From contig NZNV01000010.1 in the NCBI GenBank assembly GCA_002695025.1, forward strand, positions 124,001 through 188,000: 64,000 nt of DNA, given 5' to 3'. The stretch is from Owenweeksia sp. (GTDB lineage: Bacteria > Bacteroidota > Bacteroidia > Flavobacteriales > Schleiferiaceae). The notes below the pieces were generated by a model. That model did no database searches and had not been told where the DNA came from. It saw only the letters and a list, made by a program, of their open reading frames with translations. Position numbers and translations under genes: made by a program. Below are positions 9,595 through 19,014 of this stretch, one piece after another; the stretch's first letter is position 1, and each line of letters starts with the position of its first letter.

Positions 9595-11937
9595 CTACCG
9601 CTTAAAGAGCAATTGGGTAAACACCGTTTGCTCTTCTTCCGATACCTTAAGTATATATACACCTTGTGGCAGGCTTTCCACCGAAAGGTGTAATTCCTGT
9701 TCACTACCCGGATATTCTCTGATCACTTTACCACTTGCGCTTAGTATTTGAACGGATCTCTTTACCGCATCCGGCATTACAATACTTAGTTTATCCTGAA
9801 CCGGATTGGGATATACCTGCGGTGCATTCCATTGAACATTCTCTAAAGCCATATTGCTGATGATCACGTCCTGGCATACACTGTCGGTACCGCAGCTATC
9901 TGTGATGTACAGACAAATCCGGTACAAACCATTTGCCCCGTATTGGTGAACCGGGTTTTGGGTCATGGCAGTATCGCCATCACCAAAAGTCCATAACCAC
10001 GAAGTAACGCCTGTGGGGGAAATAGATTGGTCCGTAAAGCTTAGCTCCCCGGGCAACCCAAAGCTATATACAAATTGGGCATCGGTGCCGGCACAACTCG
10101 CATCTACGGTATCGGTATAAGTACTGCTTCCGCAAAAATTTTCGATATACAGACTAACCGCATACAAACCAGGCTGGGTATACACATGGTAAGGCCAGTA
10201 ATCATGGCTAAAGGTGCCGTCACCAAAGTCCCAATAAATGGAATCCGCATCATCAGGACCAAAGCCGGGAACCATGGCGAAACCCTGCGCGGAATCCTTG
10301 GGGAAAAAGAAAGCAAACAGTTTAAAGCTGTCTGACATTTTAATCCTAACGGAATCCGTGGCAGTGCCGAAGCCATCCGAAACCTGGAAGTAATAAGTGG
10401 TGTCCATAAACGGAAAAGCATACGTCTGGGCCAGGGTGGTATCTGCAATGGTCCACAAGCCATTGATCCACCGGTAGGTGTACGTTCCCGTTCCTCCTGA
10501 AGCGGTTCCGTTTAACAGGATAGAGTCGCCCTGGCAAAGCACTACCGTATCCGGCAATTGGATATCCGCATGAAGGGTGGTATTAATTCCCAATGCGGCC
10601 ACATAGGAATCGCGAGAGGCTGAAGCGTTGTGGGGAACCAGCGTGTAGTTGCCAAAAACTGCGGGGGCTCCCCCACCCTGCAGGTGGTTGAATACACCTC
10701 CTAAAACGGCCAGGTTATCCGCAAAACTCACCGCCCGGTGCAATAGATTAGTGCCGCTTACCTCAGTGGTGTACCAGTGTACCTGCCCCTGCTGGTTGAG
10801 CTTTACGATCAGAGTATTTTTAGTGGAGGCATTCAGGATGGGGGTATTGCCGAAATGTGCGGAATTGTTATTAAAACCAGTGCATAATATGACTTCTCTT
10901 TGGTTATTAATATCCAGGGCCGGGCCGGGCCAGTTTCCCTGGGTACTATCACTATACGTTGCCCAATGGGTAGTACCGGTTCCAAAGTTATAAGCCATGA
11001 CCGCATTGGCACTTTGACGGGTTTTGGCGGCCAGGAAAAGGGTATCCCCGGCTTCTTTCATATCGGTAATTTGTACGGGCAAACTGTTGTGGCTAAAAGC
11101 CAGGGTATTCAGGTCCACCTGGTAAAGGTTGGTGCTTACCGTATTGAACTGTGTTCCCGCCTGTGCAGAGGTGATGTACAAATAACTACTTCCACACACA
11201 AATAGGTTTCCAACATTCACAAGGTTACCACCGGGCACCATGGCAAGAAATGCGTTTACCGCTCCATTAGCGGGGTTCAGGTTCAGGATATAATCCCCTC
11301 CCAGCACATCCGAGGCGCCATTGGTGTTTAAGGTATCGTCATATACCATGGTGTACAGAGCGCTGCCATCTTTCTTTACCGACACGCCTTTGGGTGTGGA
11401 ATGTGAAAACAGATTACCATCGGTAAAAACCCGGTTCCAAACAGCGCTACCGGAAGAGTTAAGCTTTACCAAAAAACAGAAGTCATTGGGTGACCCATTT
11501 ACATCTCCGGCCCCGAATGACATGGTGTCCACGTGTACCGTGCCCCGCGAATAACCCTGCAGGTATACATTCCCCTGGTCATCCACATCCATAAACGCGA
11601 CCTTGACACCATCGGTAAAGAAATTACTGGCCTGGGATACACTGAATGCTATATTACGAACCCAGCTTATACTTCCTGTAGCAGTATAGCGGATCACCAG
11701 GGCTGCGGGGCTACTGGGGTTGTTCATCTCTGCCGGGTTGTAGGAGAGATACGTTTGACCGTTGAAAATGGCTGAATCCCGATACGCTACTACCGCATAA
11801 AAGAAGCCATTGCCATCTTTCTTTACAAACAGGGTTTCACTTTCGCGATTGGATGACACATGATCCGCCCAGGTAAAATTTTGGGCGCTTATGCTGTATA
11901 CCCACAGCAAGGCCAAAAGAGATAGTATTTGCCTCAT
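9595..11937 (-). CDS. Secreted PKD-domain protein with T9SS type A sorting domain
   Basis: 780-residue exported protein with a signal peptide (1-19, ending SISAQ). Residues about 25-455 form a repeat-rich beta region resembling SBBP/beta-propeller proteins (recurrent VVKLN/LVIRY strands with GN-V-Y-L motifs). An Ig-like stretch (about 460-540) and two PKD domains follow (signatures YWDFGDGTFSHD and LWTFGDGDTAMTQNPVHQY). The last 80 residues are a Por-secretion tail (VYPNPVQDKLSI ... GKVIREYPG ... LPQGVYILKV). It is exported by Sec, then by type IX secretion to the cell surface, probably as an adhesin-like protein. The ATG at 11937 is preferred over the upstream TTG at 11958 because it starts the signal peptide. 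A LuxR-type regulator lies just upstream. Confidence 0.92.
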   Translation of the reverse strand: MRQILSLLALLWVYSISAQNFTWADHVSSNRESETLFVKKDGNGFFYAVVAYRDSAIFNGQTYLSYNPAEMNNPSSPAALVIRYTATGSISWVRNIAFSVSQASNFFTDGVKVAFMDVDDQGNVYLQGYSRGTVHVDTMSFGAGDVNGSPNDFCFLVKLNSSGSAVWNRVFTDGNLFSHSTPKGVSVKKDGSALYTMVYDDTLNTNGASDVLGGDYILNLNPANGAVNAFLAMVPGGNLVNVGNLFVCGSSYLYITSAQAGTQFNTVSTNLYQVDLNTLAFSHNSLPVQITDMKEAGDTLFLAAKTRQSANAVMAYNFGTGTTHWATYSDSTQGNWPGPALDINNQREVILCTGFNNNSAHFGNTPILNASTKNTLIVKLNQQGQVHWYTTEVSGTNLLHRAVSFADNLAVLGGVFNHLQGGGAPAVFGNYTLVPHNASASRDSYVAALGINTTLHADIQLPDTVVLCQGDSILLNGTASGGTGTYTYRWINGLWTIADTTLAQTYAFPFMDTTYYFQVSDGFGTATDSVRIKMSDSFKLFAFFFPKDSAQGFAMVPGFGPDDADSIYWDFGDGTFSHDYWPYHVYTQPGLYAVSLYIENFCGSSTYTDTVDASCAGTDAQFVYSFGLPGELSFTDQSISPTGVTSWLWTFGDGDTAMTQNPVHQYGANGLYRICLYITDSCGTDSVCQDVIISNMALENVQWNAPQVYPNPVQDKLSIVMPDAVKRSVQILSASGKVIREYPGSEQELHLSVESLPQGVYILKVSEEEQTVFTQLLFKR

Positions 11938-11993
11938 AAACCAGTATTTAAGCGACAAAACTGGCTGTAAAGAATCTGACTCCGACTATCCGC

Positions 11994-12028
11994 CAAGGGT
12001 AGTTTAGCACCTACCCGGGTGGGTAGTG
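11994..12028 (-). promoter_or_regulatory. Candidate promoter and operator of the PKD cargo gene
   Basis: On the minus strand TACCCTTG (11994-12001) matches the Bacteroidota -7 consensus at 7 of 8 positions, about 57 bases before the start codon. Immediately upstream is an inverted repeat, CTACCC (12011-12016) and GGGTAG (12021-12026) around a GGGT centre, where a -33-binding regulator could sit. A further GGGTAGT copy overlaps the -7 box. The neighbouring TPR-LuxR protein is the obvious candidate binder; this is inference. Confidence 0.35.
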
Positions 12029-12051
12029 TTGTAAAACCTTTTGATTATTAA

Positions 12052-13629
12052 CTATTTATCCATCACAAAACTTACCACTTCCCTGCGGTTGCTCACTCCG
12101 AGTTTTTCGTAAATATTCTTGAGGTGAAATTTTACGGTATTTACGGATACGTGTATCTGCTCGGCAATTTCACGGTTGTTACGGTCGCTTAAGGCCGCTT
12201 GCAACACTTCAAACTCCCTGGGGGTTAGTGGTGTCTGCAACTTAGCGTTGATATCATCCAGGTTGAGATCAAGGTGTTCAGGATTTTGGGTAACCAGGGC
12301 CTTGATGCGGGATTTGAGGTTTGATATCTCACTGTTGAGCAGGGCTTGTTTGAGGCGTATATGCCTGCGGTAATAGTAAAATCCGGTGCCGGCTCCCAAA
12401 AGCAGGAAGCCAATGAGGGCCAACAAAGTATTCTGGTTAGCCTGGCGCGTGGCCAGTTGCTGGGCAGCCAGGCGGTTATTCAAATGGAGCAGTTCTATCT
12501 CTGCATCCTTCTCCCGCATCCTGTATTGTGCCTCCAGATCCCGTACCTGTTTCAGAGCTTCGCTTTTGCTCAGCTCCCCGTACAGTTCAATATACCGATT
12601 CATATACGACAGAGCCTGCATAGGTTTACCCAGGCTTTCATAGGCTTTGCCCACAACCTGCAAAACAGCTGCTTTTTCTCCCGTATTCCCGGTTTCATCC
12701 ATCAGGCTTAACATCTCTTCTCCCGTTTTAACGGCCTGCTCATACGCACCGGAATAATAATAGGCCCAGGCGCGGGATTTGCCGTTCAGGAGCTTTTGGT
12801 CTACCATGCTTCTGCCCAGCATCATAGAATCTGCCTTATCATACAACTGCAAAGACCTGGCATACTCCTTCTTATCGGCATATATATCCCCTTCAATGAT
12901 AAAGGCATAGGTTTTTATGGGAACATAGTCATAGGGCCTTACGGAACCGGAATCAATTTCGCGCAAACACATCAGGGCACTATCCGGCATGTGCAGACTT
13001 TTAAGGGCATACGCCATATTCAGCAGTACATTACCGGCCGGGAAACCTTCCTTCCTGAACAGGGTAAGGCTGTGCTGGTAATATTCTAACGCCTTGCTGT
13101 GTTGATGTAAAAAGCTATCATTGTAAATATTGCCGATGTTGGTGTATACTTTGCCCACCGAAATGTTATCACCCTCTTTTTTGTAATGATCTGCTGCATG
13201 CTGGTAATAAGTAATCCCCTTCTCATAATAACCACTCCAAGCATAGGCGCTTCCCAAACCCATCAAGGCATTTCCCCGGTTTTTGTTTGGTGCACCCTCC
13301 TTCTCCAGGTCCAGCACTTGACGGTAATAATAAATGGCTGAGTCATAATGTGAGATGGTCTTATGGGCATGGCCCAGACTGAGTAAGGCATTACTCAATT
13401 TTTCCGGCTTTGCACTGGCCCCTAACTGTACGGCATAACGAGCCACCCAAAGGGATTTACTGCTATCCGTACTTCTGAAATTGCGGGAATAATGGATCAG
13501 CTCCGTGATTTGCGAGTCAACCGGCAGATTCACCAACCCGGACCTCAACTGATCCATAAAAGTTGTATCCGGCTGACTGTATATAAGCCCAGAGCACAGT
13601 AAAAAGCACAGTAAACTTAATCGCTTCAC
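12052..13629 (-). CDS. Membrane-anchored TPR regulator with LuxR-type HTH
   Basis: 525-residue predicted one-component transcription regulator. It has a signal peptide or anchor (VKRLSLLCFLLCSGLIYSQ), periplasmic TPR repeats (about 30-330), a membrane helix (about 398-421), a short coiled coil and a C-terminal GerE/LuxR helix-turn-helix (about 466-525: LTPREFEVLQ ... NREIAEQIHVSVNTVKFHLKNIYEKLGV). There is no kinase or receiver domain, so the signal would pass directly from the TPR sensor to the DNA-binding domain. An ATG at 13671 is in frame, but it puts 14 unrelated residues before the signal peptide; the GTG at 13629 is the better start. It is divergent from mutS2 and upstream of the PKD T9SS gene. 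Confidence 0.88.
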   Translation of the reverse strand: MKRLSLLCFLLCSGLIYSQPDTTFMDQLRSGLVNLPVDSQITELIHYSRNFRSTDSSKSLWVARYAVQLGASAKPEKLSNALLSLGHAHKTISHYDSAIYYYRQVLDLEKEGAPNKNRGNALMGLGSAYAWSGYYEKGITYYQHAADHYKKEGDNISVGKVYTNIGNIYNDSFLHQHSKALEYYQHSLTLFRKEGFPAGNVLLNMAYALKSLHMPDSALMCLREIDSGSVRPYDYVPIKTYAFIIEGDIYADKKEYARSLQLYDKADSMMLGRSMVDQKLLNGKSRAWAYYYSGAYEQAVKTGEEMLSLMDETGNTGEKAAVLQVVGKAYESLGKPMQALSYMNRYIELYGELSKSEALKQVRDLEAQYRMREKDAEIELLHLNNRLAAQQLATRQANQNTLLALIGFLLLGAGTGFYYYRRHIRLKQALLNSEISNLKSRIKALVTQNPEHLDLNLDDINAKLQTPLTPREFEVLQAALSDRNNREIAEQIHVSVNTVKFHLKNIYEKLGVSNRREVVSFVMDK

Positions 13630-13732
13630 CTCGTGGAATCCTAAATTACCGGTAAAAGTAGCTAAAGCCATTATTATGAAGGCTCAGGTTGAGCCTGCTT
13701 TATACAGTGTACTAAGATGCTCTAAATCCTTT

Positions 13733-13740
13733 TACCTTTG
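13733..13740 (+). promoter_or_regulatory. Bacteroidota-type -7 element upstream of mutS2
   Basis: TACCTTTG is an exact match to TAnnTTTG and ends 17 bases before the mutS2 ATG, implying a very short 5' leader. It is identical to the element in front of lysS. Confidence 0.5.
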
Positions 13741-13757
13741 CGGCTTTGAATTGAAAA

Positions 13758-15941
13758 ATGGAGTTGTATCCCGCCTCATTAGCTAACAGCCTGGACTTCC
13801 CCGTTATACGGAAGGAAATAGCGGAACTGTGCCAGACCACAGGTGGGAAAAGCATGGTGCAGAATCTGCAACCCATTCCTGACACCTTTGAACTGAAGAG
13901 AGCCCTACAGCAAACCAATGAACTGTTTTCGCTCTACCTGTCTGGCGATCCGGTACCTTCTACTTTGTTTGATTCCGTAAAAGGGGCCACCTCCGTATTG
14001 CGCACGGCCGGCACCGTGCTGGAGGAAAGCCAGTTCAGCCTGATCCGTTCTCTTTGCCTCAGCTATAAGCAGGTGCATCGTTTTATGGACAAGCAAAGGC
14101 AGCGCCTGCCGCTATTGGCGGAATGGATCCTGGCTACTGAACCGGAACCGTTGATAACCGAAGCTATTGACCAGCGCCTGGACGAACGCGCCCAAGTGCG
14201 TTCCAATGCCTCCAAAGAGCTGGCTTCCATACGTCAGAAACTTACCAAAAGCCGGGCAGCTGCGGACCGTATCTTTGACCGGGTTCTCAAGAAATACCGC
14301 GAGAAGGGCTACAGTGCCGATTTCAATGAAACGGTTTCTGAGAACCGCAGGGTACTGGCCATACAGGCGGCCTACAAAGGGCAGGTGCAGGGCATTTTCC
14401 ACGGTAGCAGTTCCAAACACTCGATTGTATACATTGAGCCGGGTGAAACGGTGGAGATCAACAACGAGATTGCCTACCTGCTGGACGAGGAGCGGCAGGA
14501 GATCCGCAGGATACTCAAGGAACTGGCCAATTTAATCCGTCCCTTTACAAACTTGCTCAACTCCATTGAAGACATCCTCACCGAACTGGACTTCATTAAG
14601 GCCAAGGCGGCCTTTGCCCACCGGGAAGAGTGCTGCCTGCCTCAGCTAACGGAGCAGCCTCATGTGAAGCTGAAAGAAGCGTACAACCCGGTCCTCAAAA
14701 TATTTAACCGTCACAAAGCAAAGCTTACGGTACCGCTGGACCTGGAAATGGACGTACAGCATCGCCTGCTGGTGATCAGTGGCCCCAATGCAGGAGGTAA
14801 GTCCATAACCCTGAAGACCCTGGGCCTGTTGCAACTGATGCTGCAAAGCGGTTTGCTGCTTCCTGTGCACCCGGCCAGCCGATTCTTTTTATTTGGCCAA
14901 TTGATGGGTGATATTGGCGACAACCAGTCCATTGAGAACGAACTTTCCACCTACAGCTCCAAGCTGGAGAAGATGAAGCACTTCCTGCAGCATGCGGATG
15001 ATCATACTTTACTGCTTATTGATGAGTTTGGTTCCGGCTCCGACCCGGACCTGGGCAGTGCCCTGGCGCAGGTATTCCTGGAAAAGCTGAACGGTTTCAA
15101 GGTATTTGGTATCCTCACCACCCACTACAACGCCATTAAGGCCATTGCTGCGGCTACGGAAGGCATCCAGAATGGCGCCATGCTGTTTGACCGGCAAACC
15201 TTTAGCCCGGAATACCGCCTGGAAACCGGCAACCCTGGCAGCTCCTACACTTTTGAAGTGGCGGAGAAGTCCGGAATTGCACCCCACATTATTAAAGAAG
15301 CCCGCGAACGTACCGGAAAAAGCACCCTTAAGGTAGACCAGTTGCTGGTACAGATACAGGATGAAAAACTGCAGCTGGAAAAGAAACGCGATCGCCTGAA
15401 CGCGGAACTTCAAAGCATCAAAAAGTTGGAAGCGGAAAAGGCGGATACCATTGTAAAACTGCAGGAGAAGCTGGATAAACAAAGCAAGCTGAACGAGGAG
15501 AACGACCGCCTGCTGTACTGGGGTCAACGCTTCCAGAAGCTGGTAGAAGGCTGGATGGACCAGCAGTCGCAGAAGGACAAAAAGGCCATTGTGGCCCGCT
15601 TTATTGGTATGCTGAACCAGCGCAGCGGAGAGGTGGAAAAGGAGGAAAAGCAAAACTTCAGCAAGGCTCAATCCAAACGGGATAAGAAGATCAACGAGTT
15701 GAAGGAGGCGGAAGTAAAAGTGGGCGACCGCATCAAAGTGCTGGACAACAATTTACAGGGTACCATAACCGCCATTAAGAACGGCAAATACACGGTGGCC
15801 ATCGGGAACCTGAGCTCGGTGCTGGACCGGGATCAGTTCATTCCCTTTAGCGGTGAGCTGCCGGACCAACCGAAAAGGAAGAAGCGGAAGAAGAAGTTTA
15901 ATAAGCCCCAAGATGGGAAGCCTAAGAATCAGAACCCATAA
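13758..15941 (+). CDS. mutS2: MutS2-family ATPase lacking an Smr domain
   Basis: 727-residue MutS2 homologue: a DNA-structure or collided-ribosome-binding ATPase rather than a classical mismatch sensor. It shows the MutS2-type N terminus (no mismatch-binding domain I), core helices with a clamp, and the ABC-type ATPase with Walker A (ISGPNAGGKSITLKT, about 338-352), the ST-motif region (STYSSKLEKM), Walker B (LLLIDEFGSGSDPDLGSAL) and the TTHYNAIK switch. A long coiled coil (about 520-640) follows, then a KOW-like beta segment (VGDRIKVLDNNLQGTI), and the protein ends in a very basic tail (PKRKKRKKKF). The Smr endonuclease domain that ends most Firmicutes MutS2 proteins (about 780 residues) is absent. 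No frameshift is visible. Confidence 0.93.
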   Translation: MELYPASLANSLDFPVIRKEIAELCQTTGGKSMVQNLQPIPDTFELKRALQQTNELFSLYLSGDPVPSTLFDSVKGATSVLRTAGTVLEESQFSLIRSLCLSYKQVHRFMDKQRQRLPLLAEWILATEPEPLITEAIDQRLDERAQVRSNASKELASIRQKLTKSRAAADRIFDRVLKKYREKGYSADFNETVSENRRVLAIQAAYKGQVQGIFHGSSSKHSIVYIEPGETVEINNEIAYLLDEERQEIRRILKELANLIRPFTNLLNSIEDILTELDFIKAKAAFAHREECCLPQLTEQPHVKLKEAYNPVLKIFNRHKAKLTVPLDLEMDVQHRLLVISGPNAGGKSITLKTLGLLQLMLQSGLLLPVHPASRFFLFGQLMGDIGDNQSIENELSTYSSKLEKMKHFLQHADDHTLLLIDEFGSGSDPDLGSALAQVFLEKLNGFKVFGILTTHYNAIKAIAAATEGIQNGAMLFDRQTFSPEYRLETGNPGSSYTFEVAEKSGIAPHIIKEARERTGKSTLKVDQLLVQIQDEKLQLEKKRDRLNAELQSIKKLEAEKADTIVKLQEKLDKQSKLNEENDRLLYWGQRFQKLVEGWMDQQSQKDKKAIVARFIGMLNQRSGEVEKEEKQNFSKAQSKRDKKINELKEAEVKVGDRIKVLDNNLQGTITAIKNGKYTVAIGNLSSVLDRDQFIPFSGELPDQPKRKKRKKKFNKPQDGKPKNQNP

Positions 15942-15970
15942 CCCTATCTTCCTTCTAAAATCCCTTAACC

Positions 15971-16213
15971 ATGAAACGCATCTTCGGGTACCTTTTTATA
16001 GTAGTGGCAGTGATCCTGTCTTTAGGCTTTATCCTGTTGCTCAAACCTTTGGTGATGAACCTGCGAAACTTCCTTGATCTTCTAATGGGGAATGGAGATG
16101 CTTACGATGTAGGGTATTTTATTGGCACCACCTTATCCGGCCTGCTGTATGTAGGGGTTACTATTCTTTTCTGGTTTTACGGGCTACGCTTCATCAAAAC
16201 GGTTAAAACCTAA
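15971..16213 (+). CDS. Small two-helix membrane protein
   Basis: 80-residue protein beginning with ATG 29 bases after mutS2. It has two strongly hydrophobic segments (about 7-28 and 53-73) joined by a loop with D/N/G residues (LLMGNGDAYDVGYF), and a basic C terminus (RFIKTVKT), predicting an N-in/C-in hairpin. No family is recognised. It is probably co-transcribed with mutS2, and its stop overlaps the convergent RCC1 gene by four bases. The regular codon structure and membrane topology support a real gene; the function is unknown. Confidence 0.7.
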   Translation: MKRIFGYLFIVVAVILSLGFILLLKPLVMNLRNFLDLLMGNGDAYDVGYFIGTTLSGLLYVGVTILFWFYGLRFIKTVKT

Positions 16214-18213
16214 TTATCCCTCACCCACACCACCCGGGTGATCAATGATCGATTATCCTCAAGCATCCGCAGGTAATACCAACCTTCCTTAAGTTGATTG
16301 CGGTACAAGGTAAAGCTGGTACCTTTCAGCCCCTGCTCTTCCCGTACTATCTGACCCAGACTGTTGTACAGCACGAGGCGGCCATTATCCAAAGCTCGGT
16401 CCAACTCTATATTCAATTGATTGGAAAAAGGATTAGGGAATACCCGGCTGACTGACAAACCTGCTTCAATTATATCCGTATTGGGCAGTACGGTAAGATC
16501 GGTATACACCACACTATCACAACCGGCTACAGTAAGCAGGGAATCCTGGTACATACCGGTTTGGTAATAGCCATTAGCACCTACCCACAAAGTGTCTCCT
16601 TGCTGAATGGTAAGGCTCAGGCTGTCTGTATACACCGGGTTCAGCAACAAAATGGTCGTCAGGATGCTGTCGCAAAAATGAGCAGTAACCAGGGTATCCT
16701 TATAAATGCCGGATTGAAAATAGACATGGGTCCCTACCACCAAGCTATCTCCCTCACAAATGGTCACACTTATGCTATCATTATAAGAAGGGGTTACCTG
16801 CAAAATGGTGGTCAGGATGCTGTCGCAAAAATGGACACTGGGCAGCGTATCATTATAAATGCCGGATTGAAAATAGGCATGAGTGCCTACTACCACACTA
16901 TCTCCCTCACAGATGGTCACATTCGTACTATCGTGATAGGAAGGGTTTACCCAAAGGGTAGTGGTTACAATACTGTCGCAATTATAGGCTCCCAAAAGAG
17001 TATCCGTATACACCCCGGCCTGAAAATGGGAAAAGCTTCCTACCTGTAAGCTATCTCCCTGGCAAATGGTAGTGTCCTGACTGACGTACTCCGGGAAACA
17101 GCAACTTAAACTCACCTGAACAGGTGTGATCCGGTCCGTGGTGGTGCCGTCTCCTAACTCGCCTTCACTATTATCTCCGCAGGCCCATATACTACCGTTT
17201 TTAGCCACAAACATGGAATGCCACGTACCAGCCCCTATGGCTATGATATTGGAAAGGGAAGGTGCCTGGGCCACAGATTGCTGGGTTGTGGAGGTGACCC
17301 CCAGCCCCAATTGTCCTTTTTGGTTACGGCCGCAACCCCAGACCGTACCATCTGCCTTGAGAAAAAGGGAATGGTAATCACCAGCCGCAATACCTACCAC
17401 TCCGGTTAAACCGGGAATTTGAAAAGGGACCGAACGATGGTTGGTGGTACCATCTCCGAGCTGACCAAAATCATTACGTCCACAGGCCCAAACCGTACTG
17501 TCGTTTTTGATAAAGAGCGAATGGCCATAGCCAGTGGCCATTTCGGTAATACCGGAAAGACCAATGGCCTTTACCGGCAGGTTACGGCTGATCGTGCTGC
17601 CATCACCCATCTGGCCCCAGCTATTATATCCGCTGCTGTATACCGTACCGTCATACTTCAGGAAATGAGAGTGCCCATAGCCAGCCGCCACCTTCCATAC
17701 ACTGTCTATAGTATTCAGCTGGATGGGCAGGTTGGAACCGGTAGTGGTGCCATTGCCAAACTGGCCTGTGCTATTCAGGCCGTTTACCCAAACGGAACTA
17801 TCGGCCTTCACATAAAGGGTATGGCCGGTTCCGGCCGCAATGGCCACTACTTTATTCATCTGCGACACCTGTACCGGGGCCGGGCTGTTATTAGAGGTGC
17901 CATCACCCAATTGTCCGTACGAATTAAAGCCACAGGTCCACACCGTACTGTCTGCCAGCAGAAACACACTATGATTGCTTCCGGCATCCACCCAAACCAC
18001 ATTATCTAAATTATTTACCGAAACGGGAGTAGAACTTCCGCTAAGGCTGTTATTTCCCAGCTGACCATGCTGGTTCTTACCCCAGGTATACGCTAATGAG
18101 TCGCCACAAAAAGTTACCACATGACGATTACCCCCGTCTATTTTCTGGCCGTGGGAATAAGCGGTGGTAAATACTAAAAAAAGGAGTAGCAGGGTTTTAG
18201 AGGGAAATGACAT
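16210..18213 (-). CDS. Secreted RCC1-repeat protein with T9SS sorting domain
   Basis: 667-residue exported protein. A signal peptide (1-23) precedes about seven RCC1/BNR-like propeller repeats (residues 25-370). Each carries a variant of AAGxxHSxFLKxDGTVWxCGxNxxGQLGDG, and together they should close one seven-bladed propeller. After a short CCFPEYVS link come four near-identical 50-residue modules of the CDSxxTTxLxVxPxYxD-TICEGDS type (encoded at 16486-17079). The final 80 residues are a Por-secretion tail (VFPNPFSNQLNIEL ... NSLGQIVREE ... LKEGWYYLRM). Expected to be exported by Sec and type IX secretion and displayed or released. The start is the ATG at 18213; a GTG lies one codon upstream. 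Confidence 0.92.
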   Translation of the reverse strand: MSFPSKTLLLLFLVFTTAYSHGQKIDGGNRHVVTFCGDSLAYTWGKNQHGQLGNNSLSGSSTPVSVNNLDNVVWVDAGSNHSVFLLADSTVWTCGFNSYGQLGDGTSNNSPAPVQVSQMNKVVAIAAGTGHTLYVKADSSVWVNGLNSTGQFGNGTTTGSNLPIQLNTIDSVWKVAAGYGHSHFLKYDGTVYSSGYNSWGQMGDGSTISRNLPVKAIGLSGITEMATGYGHSLFIKNDSTVWACGRNDFGQLGDGTTNHRSVPFQIPGLTGVVGIAAGDYHSLFLKADGTVWGCGRNQKGQLGLGVTSTTQQSVAQAPSLSNIIAIGAGTWHSMFVAKNGSIWACGDNSEGELGDGTTTDRITPVQVSLSCCFPEYVSQDTTICQGDSLQVGSFSHFQAGVYTDTLLGAYNCDSIVTTTLWVNPSYHDSTNVTICEGDSVVVGTHAYFQSGIYNDTLPSVHFCDSILTTILQVTPSYNDSISVTICEGDSLVVGTHVYFQSGIYKDTLVTAHFCDSILTTILLLNPVYTDSLSLTIQQGDTLWVGANGYYQTGMYQDSLLTVAGCDSVVYTDLTVLPNTDIIEAGLSVSRVFPNPFSNQLNIELDRALDNGRLVLYNSLGQIVREEQGLKGTSFTLYRNQLKEGWYYLRMLEDNRSLITRVVWVRDN
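16486..17079 (-). repeat. Tandem ~153-bp coding repeats in the RCC1/T9SS gene
   Basis: Four consecutive in-frame units of about 51 codons encode the modules with TI(C/Q)xGDSLxVG, FQ(S/A)GxYxDTL and FCDSIxTTI. The middle two units are nearly identical at the protein level; the last is the most diverged. Such repeats can expand or contract by slippage or recombination. Confidence 0.75.
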
Positions 18214-18313
18214 CACACAAATGTTTCAGGGTTGCTAGACTTTAAGGCTGCAAAATAAGGGAAGTTTGATCAGTTGGCATACCATAAGCCAGGGATCAGG
18301 AGTTAATAGACGC

Positions 18314-18835
18314 ATGATATCCTTCTTTTTAAAGAGGTACTGCTTGACAGGCCTGTTGCTTTGCCTGCTTCCCCTGTATGGCCGGGCACAGTTCAGTGGC
18401 CAGCTGGAGGTGTTGAAAGGACTAAGCTCCCAAAGTCCTGGTATTTATACAGGGCCTTCTCTGGTATACCATCGCAGAATAACAAGGGATATTTTTCCGG
18501 GTATCAGTACCGGCTTCCTTTATAGCCTGGCGGACGGGAGAAACAGAGAATCTTTTTCTGTGCCCCTGCTTTTCCTGGCCCGGTACTACATAGACGGTTA
18601 CCGCCCCCAAGGCGGGAGTGAATATCTTGAAATGGGATCCGGGGTGAACCTGGATTACTACGAAAAGGAAGGTGAGGAGGACAACGAAGCGGTATCCTCT
18701 GTAATCCTGAACGTGGGCATGACCATGGGTTATCAGCTTCCCAAAAGCTATGACTTTGGCCTCCGCATGGGGCTACTGCTCAGAGAAAGCCAGCCTTTGT
18801 ATTATCTGGGGTTGCGCCTTGGGCATACGCTATAG
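18314..18835 (+). CDS. Small outer-membrane-barrel-like exported protein
   Basis: 173-residue protein starting at the ATG at 18314 with a signal peptide (MISFFLKRYCLTGLLLCLLPL, cleavage near GRAQ). The frame is open upstream to 18266, but that adds a non-signal extension. The mature part has short alternating strands (GIYTGPSLVYHRRI, VPLLFLARYYI, YDFGLRMGLLL, YYLGLRLGHTL), suggesting a small eight-strand barrel ending in a hydrophobic residue. No specific family is recognised. It is divergent from the RCC1/T9SS gene, and nothing in the context indicates function. Confidence 0.72.
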   Translation: MISFFLKRYCLTGLLLCLLPLYGRAQFSGQLEVLKGLSSQSPGIYTGPSLVYHRRITRDIFPGISTGFLYSLADGRNRESFSVPLLFLARYYIDGYRPQGGSEYLEMGSGVNLDYYEKEGEEDNEAVSSVILNVGMTMGYQLPKSYDFGLRMGLLLRESQPLYYLGLRLGHTL

Positions 18836-19014
18836 TCCACTCCTTTGAAGGTAAACACTAAACAAAACCGATAGTGGTTAATCGGGTTAAACAAGCTTTC
18901 TTCCTTATTTTAATTCGTATAATCCAAGCGCCCTAACCTGGCCAACAAGAGATAGGATTAGAAGCGGAAACATAATAGAAGAATATTTAACACCAATAAG
19001 CAAAAGCAGGCGCT

